Notes: a model not told the origin generated them from the sequence alone. A stretch of DNA of 64,000 bases from Paraburkholderia sp. ZP32-5 (GCF_021390495.1 NZ_JAJEJP010000001.1:3410001-3474000); one strand, 5' to 3'. Shown: positions 27,014 through 36,765, counted from the stretch's first letter. Numbers and translations are program-made.

Positions 27014-30000
27014 TCAATGTCCATCCTTGCCCGAGTCCTTGCCATCCGACCCGCTGGCCGACCCATCAGCCGCGCCGCCACCTTGCGGATCGTGCGGATG
27101 GTGCTGTTCGTAGTGCGCGAGCGCTTCATCCGGGTCTTCCTTCTCGCCGCCGAACTTCGCGCGGATCACGACGAAGAACATCGGGATCATGAAGATCGCG
27201 AGGAAGGTCGCCGTCAACATCCCGCCGATCACGCCGGTACCGATCGCGTGCTGGCTTGCCGAGCCCGCGCCGTTACTGATTGCGAGCGGCAGCACGCCGA
27301 GAATGAACGCGAGCGACGTCATCAGAATCGGGCGCAACCGCAGACGCGCGGCTTCGAGCGCGGCCTCGATCGGCCCCATGCCCTCACCCTGCTGCAGTTC
27401 GCGCGCGAATTCGACGATCAGAATCGCGTTCTTCGCCGACAGACCGACTGTCGTCAACAGACCCACCTGGAAGAACACGTCGTTCTCGAGCCCACGCAGC
27501 GTCGCGGCCAGCAGTGCGCCGATCACGCCGAGCGGCACCACCATGATCACCGAGAACGGGATCGACCAGCTTTCATACAGCGCCGCGAGACACAGGAACA
27601 CGACGAGGATCGAGATGCCGTACAGGATCGGCGCCTGCGAACCCGACTGACGCTCCTGCAGCGACAAACCCGTCCACTCGTAACCGACACCGGCCGGCAA
27701 CTTCGTGACGAGCTGCTCCATGGCCGCCATTGCCTGACCAGTCGACTTGCCCGGCGCCGCCGCACCCTGGATTTCCACCGACGAGATACCGTTGTAGCGC
27801 TCCAGCTTCGGCGAACCATACGTCCACTGGGTGCTCGCGAAAGCCGAGAACGGCACCATCGCGCCCGCGTTGTTGCGCACGAACCAGGCGTTGACATCTT
27901 CCGGCTTCATGCGGAACGGCGCGTCGGCTTGCAAGTACACCTTCTTGATCCGACCGTCGGTATCGAGGAAGTTGTTCACGTACTGCGACGCCCACGCGAT
28001 CGAGAACGTCTGGTCGATCGTCGACAGCGACACGCCGAGCGCGGAAGCCTTCTCGTGGTCGATGCTCACCTTGAACTGCGGCGTATCGTTCAGGCCGTTC
28101 GGACGCACCTGCGCGAGCGTCGGGTCCTTCGCGGCGAGACCGAGCAGCATGTTGCGCGCTTCCATCAGCTTTTCATGGCCGACGCCGGCGCGATCCTGCA
28201 GCTGGAAGTCGAAACCCGCGGCCGTGCCGAGTTCAGGAATCGACGGCGGGTTGACCGGGAACACCGTCGCGTTCTTGTAGCTGGCGAAGTGCATGTACAG
28301 ACGGCCCACCAGTGCCTGCACCTTCTGATTGGCGCTCTGACGCTGCGAGTAATCCTTCATCCGCACGAACACGAGACCCGCGTTCTGACCACGGCCGGCG
28401 AAGCTGAAGCCGTTCACCGTGAAGGTCGACTCGACGATCTCCTTCTCGTCGTTCAGCAGATAGTCGGACACGTCCTTCAGCGCGCGCGCGGTGGTTTCCT
28501 GCGTGGAACCCGACGGCGTTTGCACCAGCACGAACATCGTGCCCTGGTCTTCGTCAGGCAGGAACGACTTCGGCAGTCGCACGAACAGCAGGCCCACCGC
28601 GAAGATCACCACCATGTAGATGATGAGCCAGCGGCCCGAGCGCTTGATCACGTGGTGCACGCCGGAGTGATACTTGTCGCGGCTCGTGTTGAACGTACGG
28701 TTGAACCAGCCGAAGAAGCCGGTGGCCTTCTCGTGATGCCCCTTCGGAATCGGCTTCAGGATCGTCGCGCACAACGCCGGCGTCAGAATCAACGCGACGA
28801 GCACGGACAGCACCATCGCCGCGACGATCGTCAGCGAGAACTGCCGGTAGATCGCGCCCACCGAGCCGCCCGAGAACGCCACCGGCACGAACACCGCCGA
28901 CAGCACGAGCGCCACGCCGATCAGCGCGCCGGTGATCTGGTCCATTGCCTTGCGGGTCGCTTCGCGAGGCGATAAGCCCTCCTCCTGCATCACCCGCTCG
29001 ACGTTTTCCACCACCACGATCGCATCGTCCACCAGCAGACCGATTGCGAGCACGAGGCCGAACATCGACAGCACGTTGATCGAGAAACCGACCACGCTCA
29101 TGATCGCGAACGTACCGAGCAGCACCACCGGCACCGCGATCGTCGGGATCAGCGTCGCGCGCAGGTTCTGCAGGAACAGGTACATGACCAGGAACACCAG
29201 CACGATACCTTCGAGCAGCGTCTTGACCACTTCCTCGATCGACAGGCGCACGAACGGCGTCGTGTCGTACGGGTACTGGACCACCAGACCGTGCGGGAAG
29301 TACTTCGACAGTTCGGTGATCTTCGCGCGCACCGCCTTCGCGGTGGCGAGCGCGTTCGCGCCGGTGGCGAGCTGGATACCGAAGCCCGCCGTCGGCTGAC
29401 CGTTGTACTTGGTGTCGAAGTTGTAGTTTTCGCCGCCGAGCTCGATACGCGACACGTCGCGCAGACGCACCTGCGAACCGTCCTGGTTGACCTTCAGCAG
29501 GATGTTGCCGAACTGTTCAGGCGTGTTCAGCAGCGTTGCCTGCGTGATCGTGGCCTGCAGCACCTGACCCGGCACCGACGGCGTGCCGCCGAGCGAGCCG
29601 CCCGCGACCTGCACGTTCTGCGCCTGCAACGCGGTTTGAACGTCCACCGGCGTGAGCCCGAAGTTGTTCAGCTTGTTCGCGTCGAGCCAGATCCGCATTG
29701 CGTACTGCGAGCCGAACAGCGTCACCGTGCCCACGCCGTCGATACGGCTGACCGGATCCTGAATGTTCGACGCCACGTAGTTCGCGAGGTCGTACTTGTT
29801 CATGCTGCCGTCGGTCGACACGAACGCCATCACCAGCAGGAAGCTGCTGCTCGACTTCGTGACCTTGGTGCCGAGCTGCTGCACCGCTTGCGGCAGCAGC
29901 GGCGTGGCGAGCTGCAGCTTGTTCTGCACCTGCACCTGAGCGATGTCAGGGTTGGTGCCGGCCGCGAACGTCAGCGTGATGGTGGCCGTACCCGAGTCGT

Positions 30001-30247
30001 CCGACGTGGACGCGAGGTACAGCAGGTGGTCGAGACCGCTCATCTGCTGCTCGATCACCTGCGTGACGGTGTTTTCCACCGTCTTCGCCGAAGCGCCCGG
30101 GTACGTTGCGCTGATCTGCACGGCCGGCGGCGCGATGGTCGGGTATTGCGCGATCGGCAGTGTGAACACCGAAGCGATACCCGCGAGCATCAGGATGATG
30201 GCGATCACCCATGCAAAAATCGGGCGATCAATAAAGAACTTTGCCAT
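27014..30247 (-). CDS. bpeB: RND multidrug efflux pump, inner-membrane component (AcrB/BpeB type)
   Basis: Proton-driven HAE1 pump of 1077 aa. The start [20 protein letters not shown] and [14 protein letters not shown] match the AcrB/MexB/BpeB branch rather than the AmrB/MexY branch. The proton-relay aspartates are in [18 protein letters not shown] and the relay lysine in [16 protein letters not shown]. Twelve membrane helices and two large periplasmic loops are evident. The C-terminus is a long hydrophilic Gly/Asp/Lys/His tail ending KDSGKDGH. It sits 18 nt after the adaptor gene and 1 nt before the channel gene. Exports hydrophobic drugs in characterised relatives. Confidence 0.95.
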   Translation of the reverse strand: MAKFFIDRPIFAWVIAIILMLAGIASVFTLPIAQYPTIAPPAVQISATYPGASAKTVENTVTQVIEQQMSGLDHLLYLASTSDDSGTATITLTFAAGTNPDIAQVQVQNKLQLATPLLPQAVQQLGTKVTKSSSSFLLVMAFVSTDGSMNKYDLANYVASNIQDPVSRIDGVGTVTLFGSQYAMRIWLDANKLNNFGLTPVDVQTALQAQNVQVAGGSLGGTPSVPGQVLQATITQATLLNTPEQFGNILLKVNQDGSQVRLRDVSRIELGGENYNFDTKYNGQPTAGFGIQLATGANALATAKAVRAKITELSKYFPHGLVVQYPYDTTPFVRLSIEEVVKTLLEGIVLVFLVMYLFLQNLRATLIPTIAVPVVLLGTFAIMSVVGFSINVLSMFGLVLAIGLLVDDAIVVVENVERVMQEEGLSPREATRKAMDQITGALIGVALVLSAVFVPVAFSGGSVGAIYRQFSLTIVAAMVLSVLVALILTPALCATILKPIPKGHHEKATGFFGWFNRTFNTSRDKYHSGVHHVIKRSGRWLIIYMVVIFAVGLLFVRLPKSFLPDEDQGTMFVLVQTPSGSTQETTARALKDVSDYLLNDEKEIVESTFTVNGFSFAGRGQNAGLVFVRMKDYSQRQSANQKVQALVGRLYMHFASYKNATVFPVNPPSIPELGTAAGFDFQLQDRAGVGHEKLMEARNMLLGLAAKDPTLAQVRPNGLNDTPQFKVSIDHEKASALGVSLSTIDQTFSIAWASQYVNNFLDTDGRIKKVYLQADAPFRMKPEDVNAWFVRNNAGAMVPFSAFASTQWTYGSPKLERYNGISSVEIQGAAAPGKSTGQAMAAMEQLVTKLPAGVGYEWTGLSLQERQSGSQAPILYGISILVVFLCLAALYESWSIPFSVIMVVPLGVIGALLAATLRGLENDVFFQVGLLTTVGLSAKNAILIVEFARELQQGEGMGPIEAALEAARLRLRPILMTSLAFILGVLPLAISNGAGSASQHAIGTGVIGGMLTATFLAIFMIPMFFVVIRAKFGGEKEDPDEALAHYEQHHPHDPQGGGAADGSASGSDGKDSGKDGH

Positions 30248-30265
30248 GAGGCGGGCTCCCTGTTA

Positions 30266-31495
30266 TTACGCGCCCGATGCGGCGGAGGCGGGTTGAGCCG
30301 TCTGCGTGCCGCTGGCGGCCGGCGCGGGCTGCGCGGCCGCGTCGGAAGCAGGGGTAGCGGGAAGCTGCGCCGGCACGGGCTTGACCTGCTGGCCGGGGCG
30401 CGCCTTGTCGACACCCTGGACGATCACGCGGTCACCCGGTTTCAGACCGTCGGAGACCACCCAGTACGAGCCGTACGTGCCCGCGGTGACGAGCTGGCGC
30501 AGCGCGACCTTGTTGTCGTTATCGACGACGAGCGCGGTAGGCTGGCCCTTCTGGTCGTGCGTGACGCCGACCTGCGGCACGATGATCGCGTTCTGGTTGA
30601 CGCCTTCGTCGATCTTCGCGCGCACGAACATGCCCGGCAGCAGCACGTGGTTCGGGTTCTTGAAGATCGCGCGGACCGTGACCGAGCCGGTGCCCTGGTC
30701 GACCGTCACGTCGGTGAACTGCAGCTTGCCCTTCTCCGAGTAGACACGGCCGTCTTCCAGCACCAGCGACACCTGCGCCGCGCCCGGACCGGTCGTCTTC
30801 AGACGCCCTTCCTGGACTTCGCGCCGCAGCTTCAGGCCGTCGAGGCTCGATTGCGTGAGGTCGACGTAGACCGGATCGAGCTGCTGGACCGTCGACATCA
30901 GTGTGGCCGCGCTCTGCTGCACGAAGGCGCCGGGCGTAACCTGCGACACGCCGATCTGGCCGCTCACGGGCGACGTCACGTCGGTGTAGCCGAGGTTGAT
31001 CTGCGCGGTATCGACCGAGGCCTTGCCGGCGGCGACATCGGCGGCGGCCTGGCCTTCAGCGGCGACCGCGTTGTCGTAGTCCTGCTTGCTGACCGCGTTG
31101 GCGGCGACTAGCACCTTGTAGCGATTGGCCTGCGCGGTGGTCGACACGAGATTCGCCTGTGCCTTCGCGAGCGATGCCTTCGCATTGTTCAACGTGGCGA
31201 TGTAAGGAGCCGGATCGATCTTGTAGAGACGCTGGCCGGCCTTGACCTCGCTACCCTCGGTGAACTCGCGGCGCAGCACGATGCCGTCGACCCGAGCGCG
31301 CACTTGCGCGACGAGATAGGCACTGGTACGGCCGGGGAGTTCGGTGACGACGGGCACGGTCGTCGGCTGCAGGGTGATGACGCCAACTTCGGGCGCCTGT
31401 GGCGGCGGGGCAGATTGTTTTTGTCCGCATGCCGCCAGCAAGATGGCAGCCGTCGCGGCACTGATTAAGCGGAATGGAACCCGTTCGACGCGCAT
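30266..31495 (-). CDS. bpeA: RND efflux periplasmic adaptor (AcrA/BpeA type)
   Basis: Membrane-fusion lipoprotein of 409 aa. The signal peptide ends in LLAAC with C23 as lipid anchor. Core domains in order are a lipoyl half-motif (VRARVDGIVLRREFTEGSEV), an alpha-helical hairpin around 110-160, the second lipoyl half (YTDVTSPVSGQIGVS), and a beta-barrel and membrane-proximal region with FVRAKIDEGVNQNAIIVPQ. The C-terminus is Pro/Ala/Gln rich. The start is ATG at 31495, with GAGG eight bases upstream. First gene of the pump operon, read from the promoter at 31760-31789. Confidence 0.93.
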   Translation of the reverse strand: MRVERVPFRLISAATAAILLAACGQKQSAPPPQAPEVGVITLQPTTVPVVTELPGRTSAYLVAQVRARVDGIVLRREFTEGSEVKAGQRLYKIDPAPYIATLNNAKASLAKAQANLVSTTAQANRYKVLVAANAVSKQDYDNAVAAEGQAAADVAAGKASVDTAQINLGYTDVTSPVSGQIGVSQVTPGAFVQQSAATLMSTVQQLDPVYVDLTQSSLDGLKLRREVQEGRLKTTGPGAAQVSLVLEDGRVYSEKGKLQFTDVTVDQGTGSVTVRAIFKNPNHVLLPGMFVRAKIDEGVNQNAIIVPQVGVTHDQKGQPTALVVDNDNKVALRQLVTAGTYGSYWVVSDGLKPGDRVIVQGVDKARPGQQVKPVPAQLPATPASDAAAQPAPAASGTQTAQPASAASGA

Positions 31496-31759
31496 GGAGC
31501 GACCTCTGTCAAAGACTGAGAATGAAAAAGTGCGCGCATCCCTACCCCGGGGACGGCAGCGCACACAGGCGTCTTGCGACGCTCAACCGGAAGCCCATGA
31601 ATGCAAACCGCGCCTGCAAGGGCACCGTGCTGCGTATGTGCCATACCGGGAAATGCCGCACGGCGCCGCCGTCTGGCGGGCGCAAGGGGCGTTCTGAAAG
31701 GCAACAGTGACGGATATTAACCGGTCGTCACGGCTTGGGCTATCCGATCGTGGGATGCT

Positions 31760-31789
31760 ATTATAGATACATTCACGAATGCATGTAAA
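31760..31789 (-). promoter_or_regulatory. Sigma-70 promoter of the efflux operon
   Basis: On the minus strand TTTACA (31789-31784) and a perfect TATAAT (31765-31760) are separated by 18 bp. Transcription would run towards the adaptor gene. The AcrR-like operator fills the spacer. Confidence 0.7.
31764..31787. promoter_or_regulatory. AcrR-like operator
   Basis: 24-bp imperfect inverted repeat (arms TAGATACATT and AATGCATGTA) that matches the E. coli AcrR operator, as remembered, at 20 of 24 positions; the two arms are complementary at 9 of 12 positions. It lies within the promoter of the pump operon, next to the divergent TetR gene, so binding would block RNA polymerase. Confidence 0.65.
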
Positions 31790-31924
31790 AGTACATTTAG
31801 TTCTCTTGCGGGCGGGGAACTCGCAAGATCACTTTGCAATTCGCTCAAATAGTAGTCAGATTGTCATCGGGCCGACTTAAATTGCGGCCCGGGCTCCCCA
31901 CAATCCAGGGCAGTTCATACGTAT

Positions 31925-32566
31925 ATGGTCAGAAGAACCAAAGAAGAAGCGTTGGAGACGCGTAACAAGATTCTCGACGCAGCCGAACAGGTCTTCTTCG
32001 AGAAGGGCGTATCGCGCACGTCGCTGGCCGATATCGCGCAGGCCGCGGGCGTCACGCGCGGCGCAATCTACTGGCACTTCGCGCACAAAAGCGAGCTGTT
32101 CACCGAAATGTTCGATCGCGTGCTGCTGCCGCTCGACGAACTGAAAGCCGCGTCACTCGATCCGAACCAGGCCGATCCGCTAGGACGGCTGATCGAAGTC
32201 TGCACGGTGTGTCTACGCGACACCGCCAATAACCCGCGCCAGCGCCGCGTGTTCGACATCCTGTTTCTGAAATGCGAACTCGTCGAGGACATGGGTCCGA
32301 TGATGGAACGCTATCAGACCAATATGCGCGAGGGGCTCGCCAAAATCGAAGGGGGTCTGCGCAACGCGATCTCCAAGGGGCAAATGCCCGAGGATCTCGA
32401 CACGAAGCTTGCGGCGGCCATGTTGCATGCGTTTGTCGGCGGAGCGCTGCGCGACATGCTGTTTTTGCCCGATGCGACCGATTTCGGCGCGCACGCCGAA
32501 CAAATGGTCGAGGGAATGTTCGACACGCTGCGGTTGAGCCCGTCGTTGCGCAAACGGGCGACGTAG
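31925..32566 (+). CDS. bpeR: TetR/AcrR-family repressor of the efflux operon
   Basis: Repressor of 213 aa. N-terminal TetR helix-turn-helix: TRNKILDAAEQVFFEKGVSR then TSLADIAQAAGVTRGAIYWHF. The C-terminal domain resembles AcrR/TtgR ligand-binding domains (RRVFDILFLKCELVEDM). Divergent orientation 430 nt from the adaptor gene and an AcrR-like operator between them strongly suggest that it represses bpeAB-oprB and is released by pump substrates. Named by context and similarity to BpeR/AcrR. Confidence 0.93.
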   Translation: MVRRTKEEALETRNKILDAAEQVFFEKGVSRTSLADIAQAAGVTRGAIYWHFAHKSELFTEMFDRVLLPLDELKAASLDPNQADPLGRLIEVCTVCLRDTANNPRQRRVFDILFLKCELVEDMGPMMERYQTNMREGLAKIEGGLRNAISKGQMPEDLDTKLAAAMLHAFVGGALRDMLFLPDATDFGAHAEQMVEGMFDTLRLSPSLRKRAT

Positions 32567-32597
32567 TAGCGGCGCAAAGCGCACTGGTTTTAAAAAA

Positions 32598-32624
32598 AGC
32601 GGGCGGTTCGATGAACCGCCCGCT
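32598..32624. terminator. Bidirectional terminator
   Basis: 12-bp perfect stem AGCGGGCGGTTC with a 3-nt loop. A seven-base A-run on its left side gives a T-run on the minus strand, so it mainly ends the cysteine hydrolase transcript; it also lies 30 nt after the TetR stop. Confidence 0.85.
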
Positions 32625-32677
32625 TCCGTTCGTGGACCGCTTGCGTGAATCCTTCCGAAGGTCGAAGGCCCCCCCCT

Positions 32678-33310
32678 CTACACCGCGACCCGCCGCGCCC
32701 GCGCCGCCTGATTCGACGCATAGATGTTGCCGCGCTCGAGCGGCGCACCGCCCGTTATCGTTGCGATCCATGCGTCCGTGCTCGCCACCGCGGCAAAGCG
32801 CGATTGCAGCACCACGCTGAACACCCGGTGAATCTCCTCCGCGCTCGCGAAGCCGGCGCTGTTTTCGTACGGCACCGAGCCCGTCGCATCGTGCAGGAAC
32901 TCGACCGCGAGCCCCGCATGCACCGCGTGGAAGATCGTCGACGCATCGCAGTTGTGCGTCATGTAGCCGGTGATGGTCAGCGTATCGATCTGCCGCGCGG
33001 CGAGCCAGTCGGCCAGATCGGTGCCGGCAAAAGCGCTCGGCAACGACTTCTCGACGAAGTGGTCATGGGCGCGCGAACTCACGACCGAATGCAGTTCAGC
33101 GCCGACGCTGCCGCGCGCGAACAACGGCGACGTGGCTGGCCCGACGTTCTGCACGACCACGACCGGCACGCCGGCCGCGTGCGCCGCATCGATCGCGCGG
33201 CCAATATTGGCAAGCGACGTCTGCACGTCCGGAAATTCGATCGGCAGATCGCCGGTTACGTATTCGTTCTGCACGTCGATGACGATCAGCGCACGGCGCG
33301 GCGTGGTCAT
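32678..33310 (-). CDS. Isochorismatase-like cysteine hydrolase
   Basis: Cytoplasmic hydrolase of 210 aa. The triad of the family is visible: D12 in LIVIDVQNEY, K88 in FVEKSLPSAF and C121 in YMTHNCDAST, with the usual cis-peptide-like region before the Cys. The substrate class ranges from nicotinamide and carbamoylsarcosine to isochorismate and cannot be fixed here. It is transcribed away from a GlxA-type regulator gene 167 nt off; this pairing is common and suggests that the regulator controls it. Confidence 0.9.
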   Translation of the reverse strand: MTTPRRALIVIDVQNEYVTGDLPIEFPDVQTSLANIGRAIDAAHAAGVPVVVVQNVGPATSPLFARGSVGAELHSVVSSRAHDHFVEKSLPSAFAGTDLADWLAARQIDTLTITGYMTHNCDASTIFHAVHAGLAVEFLHDATGSVPYENSAGFASAEEIHRVFSVVLQSRFAAVASTDAWIATITGGAPLERGNIYASNQAARARRVAV

Positions 33311-33477
33311 GGCAAGGCTCCTTGTCGGAAAAAGCGATCAATGCCGCATGTGAGTCGTGACGGCCAACCCTCGCAGCGGCGATGACCGCATTGTTGCCGT
33401 ACCACTGCGCCGCCGACAGCGGCCCGCATGACAACATTCGCTAGAATCGGGCCATCCTCTTTTGAATCGATGAGGCG

Positions 33478-34479
33478 ATGGCCATGGCCAACCCCGCTTC
33501 TTTCGGCGACACGCGCGGCGACGTGCCCCGCCATGTCGTCGCCGTGGTCGCGTTCGACCGTATCAGTCCGTTTCATCTGTCGGTGCCGTGCGTGGTGTTC
33601 GGCGAAGACCGCCGCGGCGGCGGCCTGCCCGAGTTCGACTTCCGCGTCTGCGCCGCCGAGACGGGCGCACTCTCGACGACCGCCGGCTTTTCGATTTCGG
33701 TCACGCACGGGCTCGAAGCGCTCGCCGACGCGCACACGATCATCGTGCCGAGTTGGCGTGATCCCGACGAAGCACCGCCCGCCGCGCTGGTCGGCGCGTT
33801 GCGCGCCGCGCACGAACGCGGCGCGCTGCTGGTCGGCCTGTGCCTGGGCGCATTCGTGCTGGCCGCCGCGGGCATCCTCGATGGCCGGCCGGCCTCGACC
33901 CACTGGGCCTGGGCAGGCGACTTCGCGCGCCGCTACCCGCGCGTGCGGCTCGACCCCGACGTGCTTTACGTCGACGACGGCAACGTGCTGACCTCGGCCG
34001 GCACCGCCGCCGGCCTCGACTGCTGTTTGCACGTGCTGCGCAAGATCGGCGGCACGCAGGCGGCGAACTACGTCGCGCGCAGGCTCGTCGTGTCGCCGCA
34101 CCGGCAAGGCGGGCAGGCGCAATACGTACAGCAGCCGATGCCGCCGAACACGCGCGGCGACCGCCTGTCCGGGCTGCTCGACTGGGTGAGCGGCAACCTG
34201 GCGGTGCCGCATACGCTCGACACGCTCGCCGCGCGTGCGTTGATGAGCCGCCGGACCTTCACGCGACGTTTCCGGCTCGCCACCGGCGCGACGGTCGGCG
34301 CGTGGCTGCTCGCGCAGCGGCTTGCGCGCGCGCAGCAGTTGCTCGAAAGCACCGACAAGTCGATCGAAGCGATCGCGGCAAGCGCCGGGTTCGGGTCGGC
34401 GGCCTCATTGCGGCAGCATTTCGGCGAGGCATTTCGCACGTCGCCGTCCGCGTGGCGGCGGGGCTTTCGGGGCGATTAG
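33478..34479 (+). CDS. GlxA-family AraC regulator with DJ-1/PfpI-like domain
   Basis: Regulator of 333 aa. The N-terminal DJ-1/PfpI-type domain has VVAVVAFDRISPFHLSVPC and the nucleophile-elbow-like GLCLGAFVLAAAG. The C-terminal AraC domain has the first helix-turn-helix at TLDTLAARALMSRRTFTRRF and the second at IEAIAASAGFGSAASLRQHF. Such proteins do not usually retain amidase activity but sense small nitrogenous ligands. Its gene is divergent from the cysteine hydrolase. The second ATG (33484) is an alternative start. Confidence 0.92.
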   Translation: MAMANPASFGDTRGDVPRHVVAVVAFDRISPFHLSVPCVVFGEDRRGGGLPEFDFRVCAAETGALSTTAGFSISVTHGLEALADAHTIIVPSWRDPDEAPPAALVGALRAAHERGALLVGLCLGAFVLAAAGILDGRPASTHWAWAGDFARRYPRVRLDPDVLYVDDGNVLTSAGTAAGLDCCLHVLRKIGGTQAANYVARRLVVSPHRQGGQAQYVQQPMPPNTRGDRLSGLLDWVSGNLAVPHTLDTLAARALMSRRTFTRRFRLATGATVGAWLLAQRLARAQQLLESTDKSIEAIAASAGFGSAASLRQHFGEAFRTSPSAWRRGFRGD

Positions 34480-34714
34480 CGGATGCGGCGGACTGCGGCA
34501 CGGCATTCGCAATATCGAAACGGCGAGGGGTGGGAAGTGGAAAGCGCGAAAGAACCACGAGCGCGTCTGACTACCGATCGGAGCAAAACGCGCGTTGCCG
34601 ACTTAAAGCCGTCACGGCGAAATCACCGCTGTTTCGTAGTGTCCCACCGGAATTTCGTAGTCGCGCCGACACGACAACCGCTGTCGCGACCAGCCTGGCG
34701 CACCGCTCGCGAAC

Positions 34715-35464
34715 TCATTGCTCGCTGATCCAGCGCACCGCATACAGCAGCAGCGCGACCAGAAAAATCATCCCGGCCCACGCCCAATACGGCACGACAT
34801 GCTGGCTGGGCTCCTGCTGCGACACGCCATGCGACCAGCTGTGCGATGCGCTCGCCGCCCGTCCCGTCAACGCACTAGCGTGGTCGACGCGGCTACGCCG
34901 CGCCATGCCACCCAGCGTGATCGGCCGCAAAAACACGTGCTGCCGGCGCGGCGCGGAACCACTCGCGCGGTTCGGCCCTTTGCCGTGCTTGGCGCGCACC
35001 ACGGCACCGAATTCGGTGAAAAAATCGTCGGCAAGTTGATGCAGCGCATTTTCAAGCTGACGAGTCGGCAACTCGGCGAGCGGTCCGGACGACGTCGCCC
35101 AGATCGTGTAATCGATGCGCGTGCCGCGCTCCCGGCCGGTGTTATACGCGCCCTCGTCCGCGCGCAAACGCACTTCGATCTGCCCCCGGAGCGCGCCGAT
35201 ACCCTCCGCGCGTGCCTTGAAGTTGATGGTGCGGCGCTGCGCGTCCGCCGGACCGGAATCCTGACCCGCCACGTGGGCACGCGCTTCGTAATGCGCGCGC
35301 AACGGACCGAGCGGCACCGTCATGGTCAGCGCGTATTCGCCGTGCGCCAGGCGCGTGAACGACTCGCAGTTGTCGAGGCTGGCACGCAACAGCGCGAGAT
35401 CCTGCAACGCGTCCCATACATCGGACGGCGCAAGCGGAATCCGTAACGCGTTGTTCAGTTCCAT
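34715..35464 (-). CDS. CoxG-like SRPBCC protein with C-terminal membrane anchor
   Basis: Protein of 249 aa. Residues 1-150 form a START/SRPBCC hydrophobic-pocket domain of the CO dehydrogenase subunit G family, seen in MELNNALRIPLAPSDVWDAL, VPLGPLRAHYEARA and LENALHQLADDFFTEF. A Ser/Arg-rich linker leads to one C-terminal membrane helix (VVPYWAWAGMIFLVALLLYA) with the tail RWISEQ. CoxG serves maturation of CO dehydrogenase elsewhere, but no such enzyme is encoded here, so its function is open. A ribosome site GAGAGG precedes the ATG. The 235 nt between it and the convergent GlxA-type gene show no feature. Confidence 0.85.
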   Translation of the reverse strand: MELNNALRIPLAPSDVWDALQDLALLRASLDNCESFTRLAHGEYALTMTVPLGPLRAHYEARAHVAGQDSGPADAQRRTINFKARAEGIGALRGQIEVRLRADEGAYNTGRERGTRIDYTIWATSSGPLAELPTRQLENALHQLADDFFTEFGAVVRAKHGKGPNRASGSAPRRQHVFLRPITLGGMARRSRVDHASALTGRAASASHSWSHGVSQQEPSQHVVPYWAWAGMIFLVALLLYAVRWISEQ

Positions 35465-35498
35465 GACAACCTCTCCGGGAAACGCGCCGACAGCGGGA

Positions 35499-35879
35499 TC
35501 AGGACGTCTGATCGATGCGGTCGACGCGCGATGTGTAAAACGCGAGATAGCCCTTTATTTGCCTGACCTGGTCGAACGGCTCTTCATAGGTCCACACCGC
35601 ATTCTCGACCAGGCCGTCCTCGGTGCGCAGGTGGAAGTACGACGCGTCGCCCTTGAACGGACAGTGGGATGTATGCGCCGAACGTTCGAGGCGCGCCATG
35701 TTTACATGCTCGCGCGGGAAATAGAACACATCCGGCAAGCCGGTTTCGGAGAGCGTCAGCGCAGCCTGGGTGTCGGCCATCGTCACGCCGCCGTGAATCA
35801 CGCGCACCCGATGGCCGTTGTCGTGAATCACGATGGTATGGCCACCGGACCTTCCCGCGGATGTCGACGCATCGCTCAT
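35499..35879 (-). CDS. DUF427 domain protein
   Basis: Small cytoplasmic protein of 126 aa. The single DUF427 (NTP_transf_9) domain is recognised by VRVIHGGVTMADTQAALTLSE, VFYFPREHV, the conserved CPFKGDASYFHL and WTYEEPFDQVRQIKGYLAFY. The family is of unknown biochemical role despite its database name. It lies 34 nt upstream of the CoxG-like gene on the same strand and may be co-transcribed. AGGAG is not evident; GAGCCTGG precedes the ATG. Confidence 0.88.
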   Translation of the reverse strand: MSDASTSAGRSGGHTIVIHDNGHRVRVIHGGVTMADTQAALTLSETGLPDVFYFPREHVNMARLERSAHTSHCPFKGDASYFHLRTEDGLVENAVWTYEEPFDQVRQIKGYLAFYTSRVDRIDQTS

Positions 35880-36079
35880 ATCCAGGCTCCTGATGTGTTG
35901 GCGTCGTGGCGCAAGTTATTGCCGCCTGAACGGCAAAGCCACGGGACGCGCCCGTGGCTTCATTATCGACGAAACTCCGGCCGATTGCGCGAGCTTCCTG
36001 CATCGCGCGGGGCGCCGCCACGTCAGCGTCCGAAGCGGTCCCTCCTCCGGTCAGACGCGGCGCCGAGCGAATCGCCCGC

Positions 36080-36574
36080 CTACTTCATGTTCCAGATGAA
36101 CGCGGATTTGATGTGGCCTTGCGCCGATACCGTCACCGCGCGGGTCTGTTCGTTGTCGTTGTACTTCGCGTGCACCGTGTAGCGGCCGGGGTGCAGCCGG
36201 ACCAGCATGTACGGTCCGCGCGAGGTCGTGCTCAGTACCTCGGTGTTGTGCGCATCGACGATACTGACATGGACATCGGCGAGAAACTCGCCCTTGGGCC
36301 CGGTGAAGCGCAGCGTCAGCGGCCACTGGCTCTGCGCCGCCTGCAAAGCCCGCGATTCGTCGAGACCAACGCCGCCGGATACGTACGACACGTCGCCCTG
36401 CTGCTGGATCTGCGGCAGACCGCCGCCGTTGGTGTTGCCCGCGCTGGTGCTGTCGGTGGTCGACCCGCCGGTCACGCCTGCCTGCTGCGCGTACGCACCG
36501 CCCGCCAGTCCGAGCGTGAGCGCCGCGCAGAGCGCGGCGGCTACGGTCCTGTGCTGTTTGCGTTGGGTTTTCAT
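36080..36574 (-). CDS. Secreted protein with carboxypeptidase-regulatory-like beta domain
   Basis: 164 aa. Signal peptide MKTQRKQHRTVAAALCAALT with cleavage near AYAQ. A Gly/Ser/Thr/Asn-rich linker (32-55) is followed by a beta-sandwich domain (about 80-160): LTLRFTGPKGEFLADVHVSI, then YMLVRLHPGRYTVHAKY. The latter resembles the 'G.Y.v.a.y' strand of carboxypeptidase-regulatory/Cna-B type folds. AGGAG precedes the ATG. Likely periplasmic; no enzyme motif seen. The 200 nt upstream of DUF427 and downstream of it contain no further gene. Confidence 0.8.
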   Translation of the reverse strand: MKTQRKQHRTVAAALCAALTLGLAGGAYAQQAGVTGGSTTDSTSAGNTNGGGLPQIQQQGDVSYVSGGVGLDESRALQAAQSQWPLTLRFTGPKGEFLADVHVSIVDAHNTEVLSTTSRGPYMLVRLHPGRYTVHAKYNDNEQTRAVTVSAQGHIKSAFIWNMK

Positions 36575-36765
36575 CGGTTCGCTCCTTGTTAAAGTCCTCT
36601 GCCGGAAGCCCTCGCCGGGCCCGAATCAAGGACGATGCAACCTGCGTGCCAACCGTCCGGTTGCGTCGACGGAAAAAGCGCTGCCGTCGCGGCACAGCGG
36701 GGCGCGGCGAGCTTCCAGCCGATTCGCCACGCGCCAGCGAGCGCGTTCGGACAGACGAAAAAAAA

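Larger units (their letters stand above)
31496..31924. promoter_or_regulatory. Divergent control region of the efflux operon and its TetR gene
   Basis: No gene. Holds the pump promoter and the AcrR-like operator at 31760-31789. The predicted pump mRNA leader is about 255 nt. Within it a GTGACG/CGTCAC inverted repeat (31707-31731, 13-nt loop) could be a second regulatory element. The TetR gene start has no strong ribosome site. Confidence 0.6.

Noticed and set aside
26957..28975. A 672-codon plus-strand open frame opposite the RND pump gene
   Set aside because: It is His/Arg/Asp-rich antisense translation of a clear pump gene, common in GC-rich DNA, with no domain or ribosome site.
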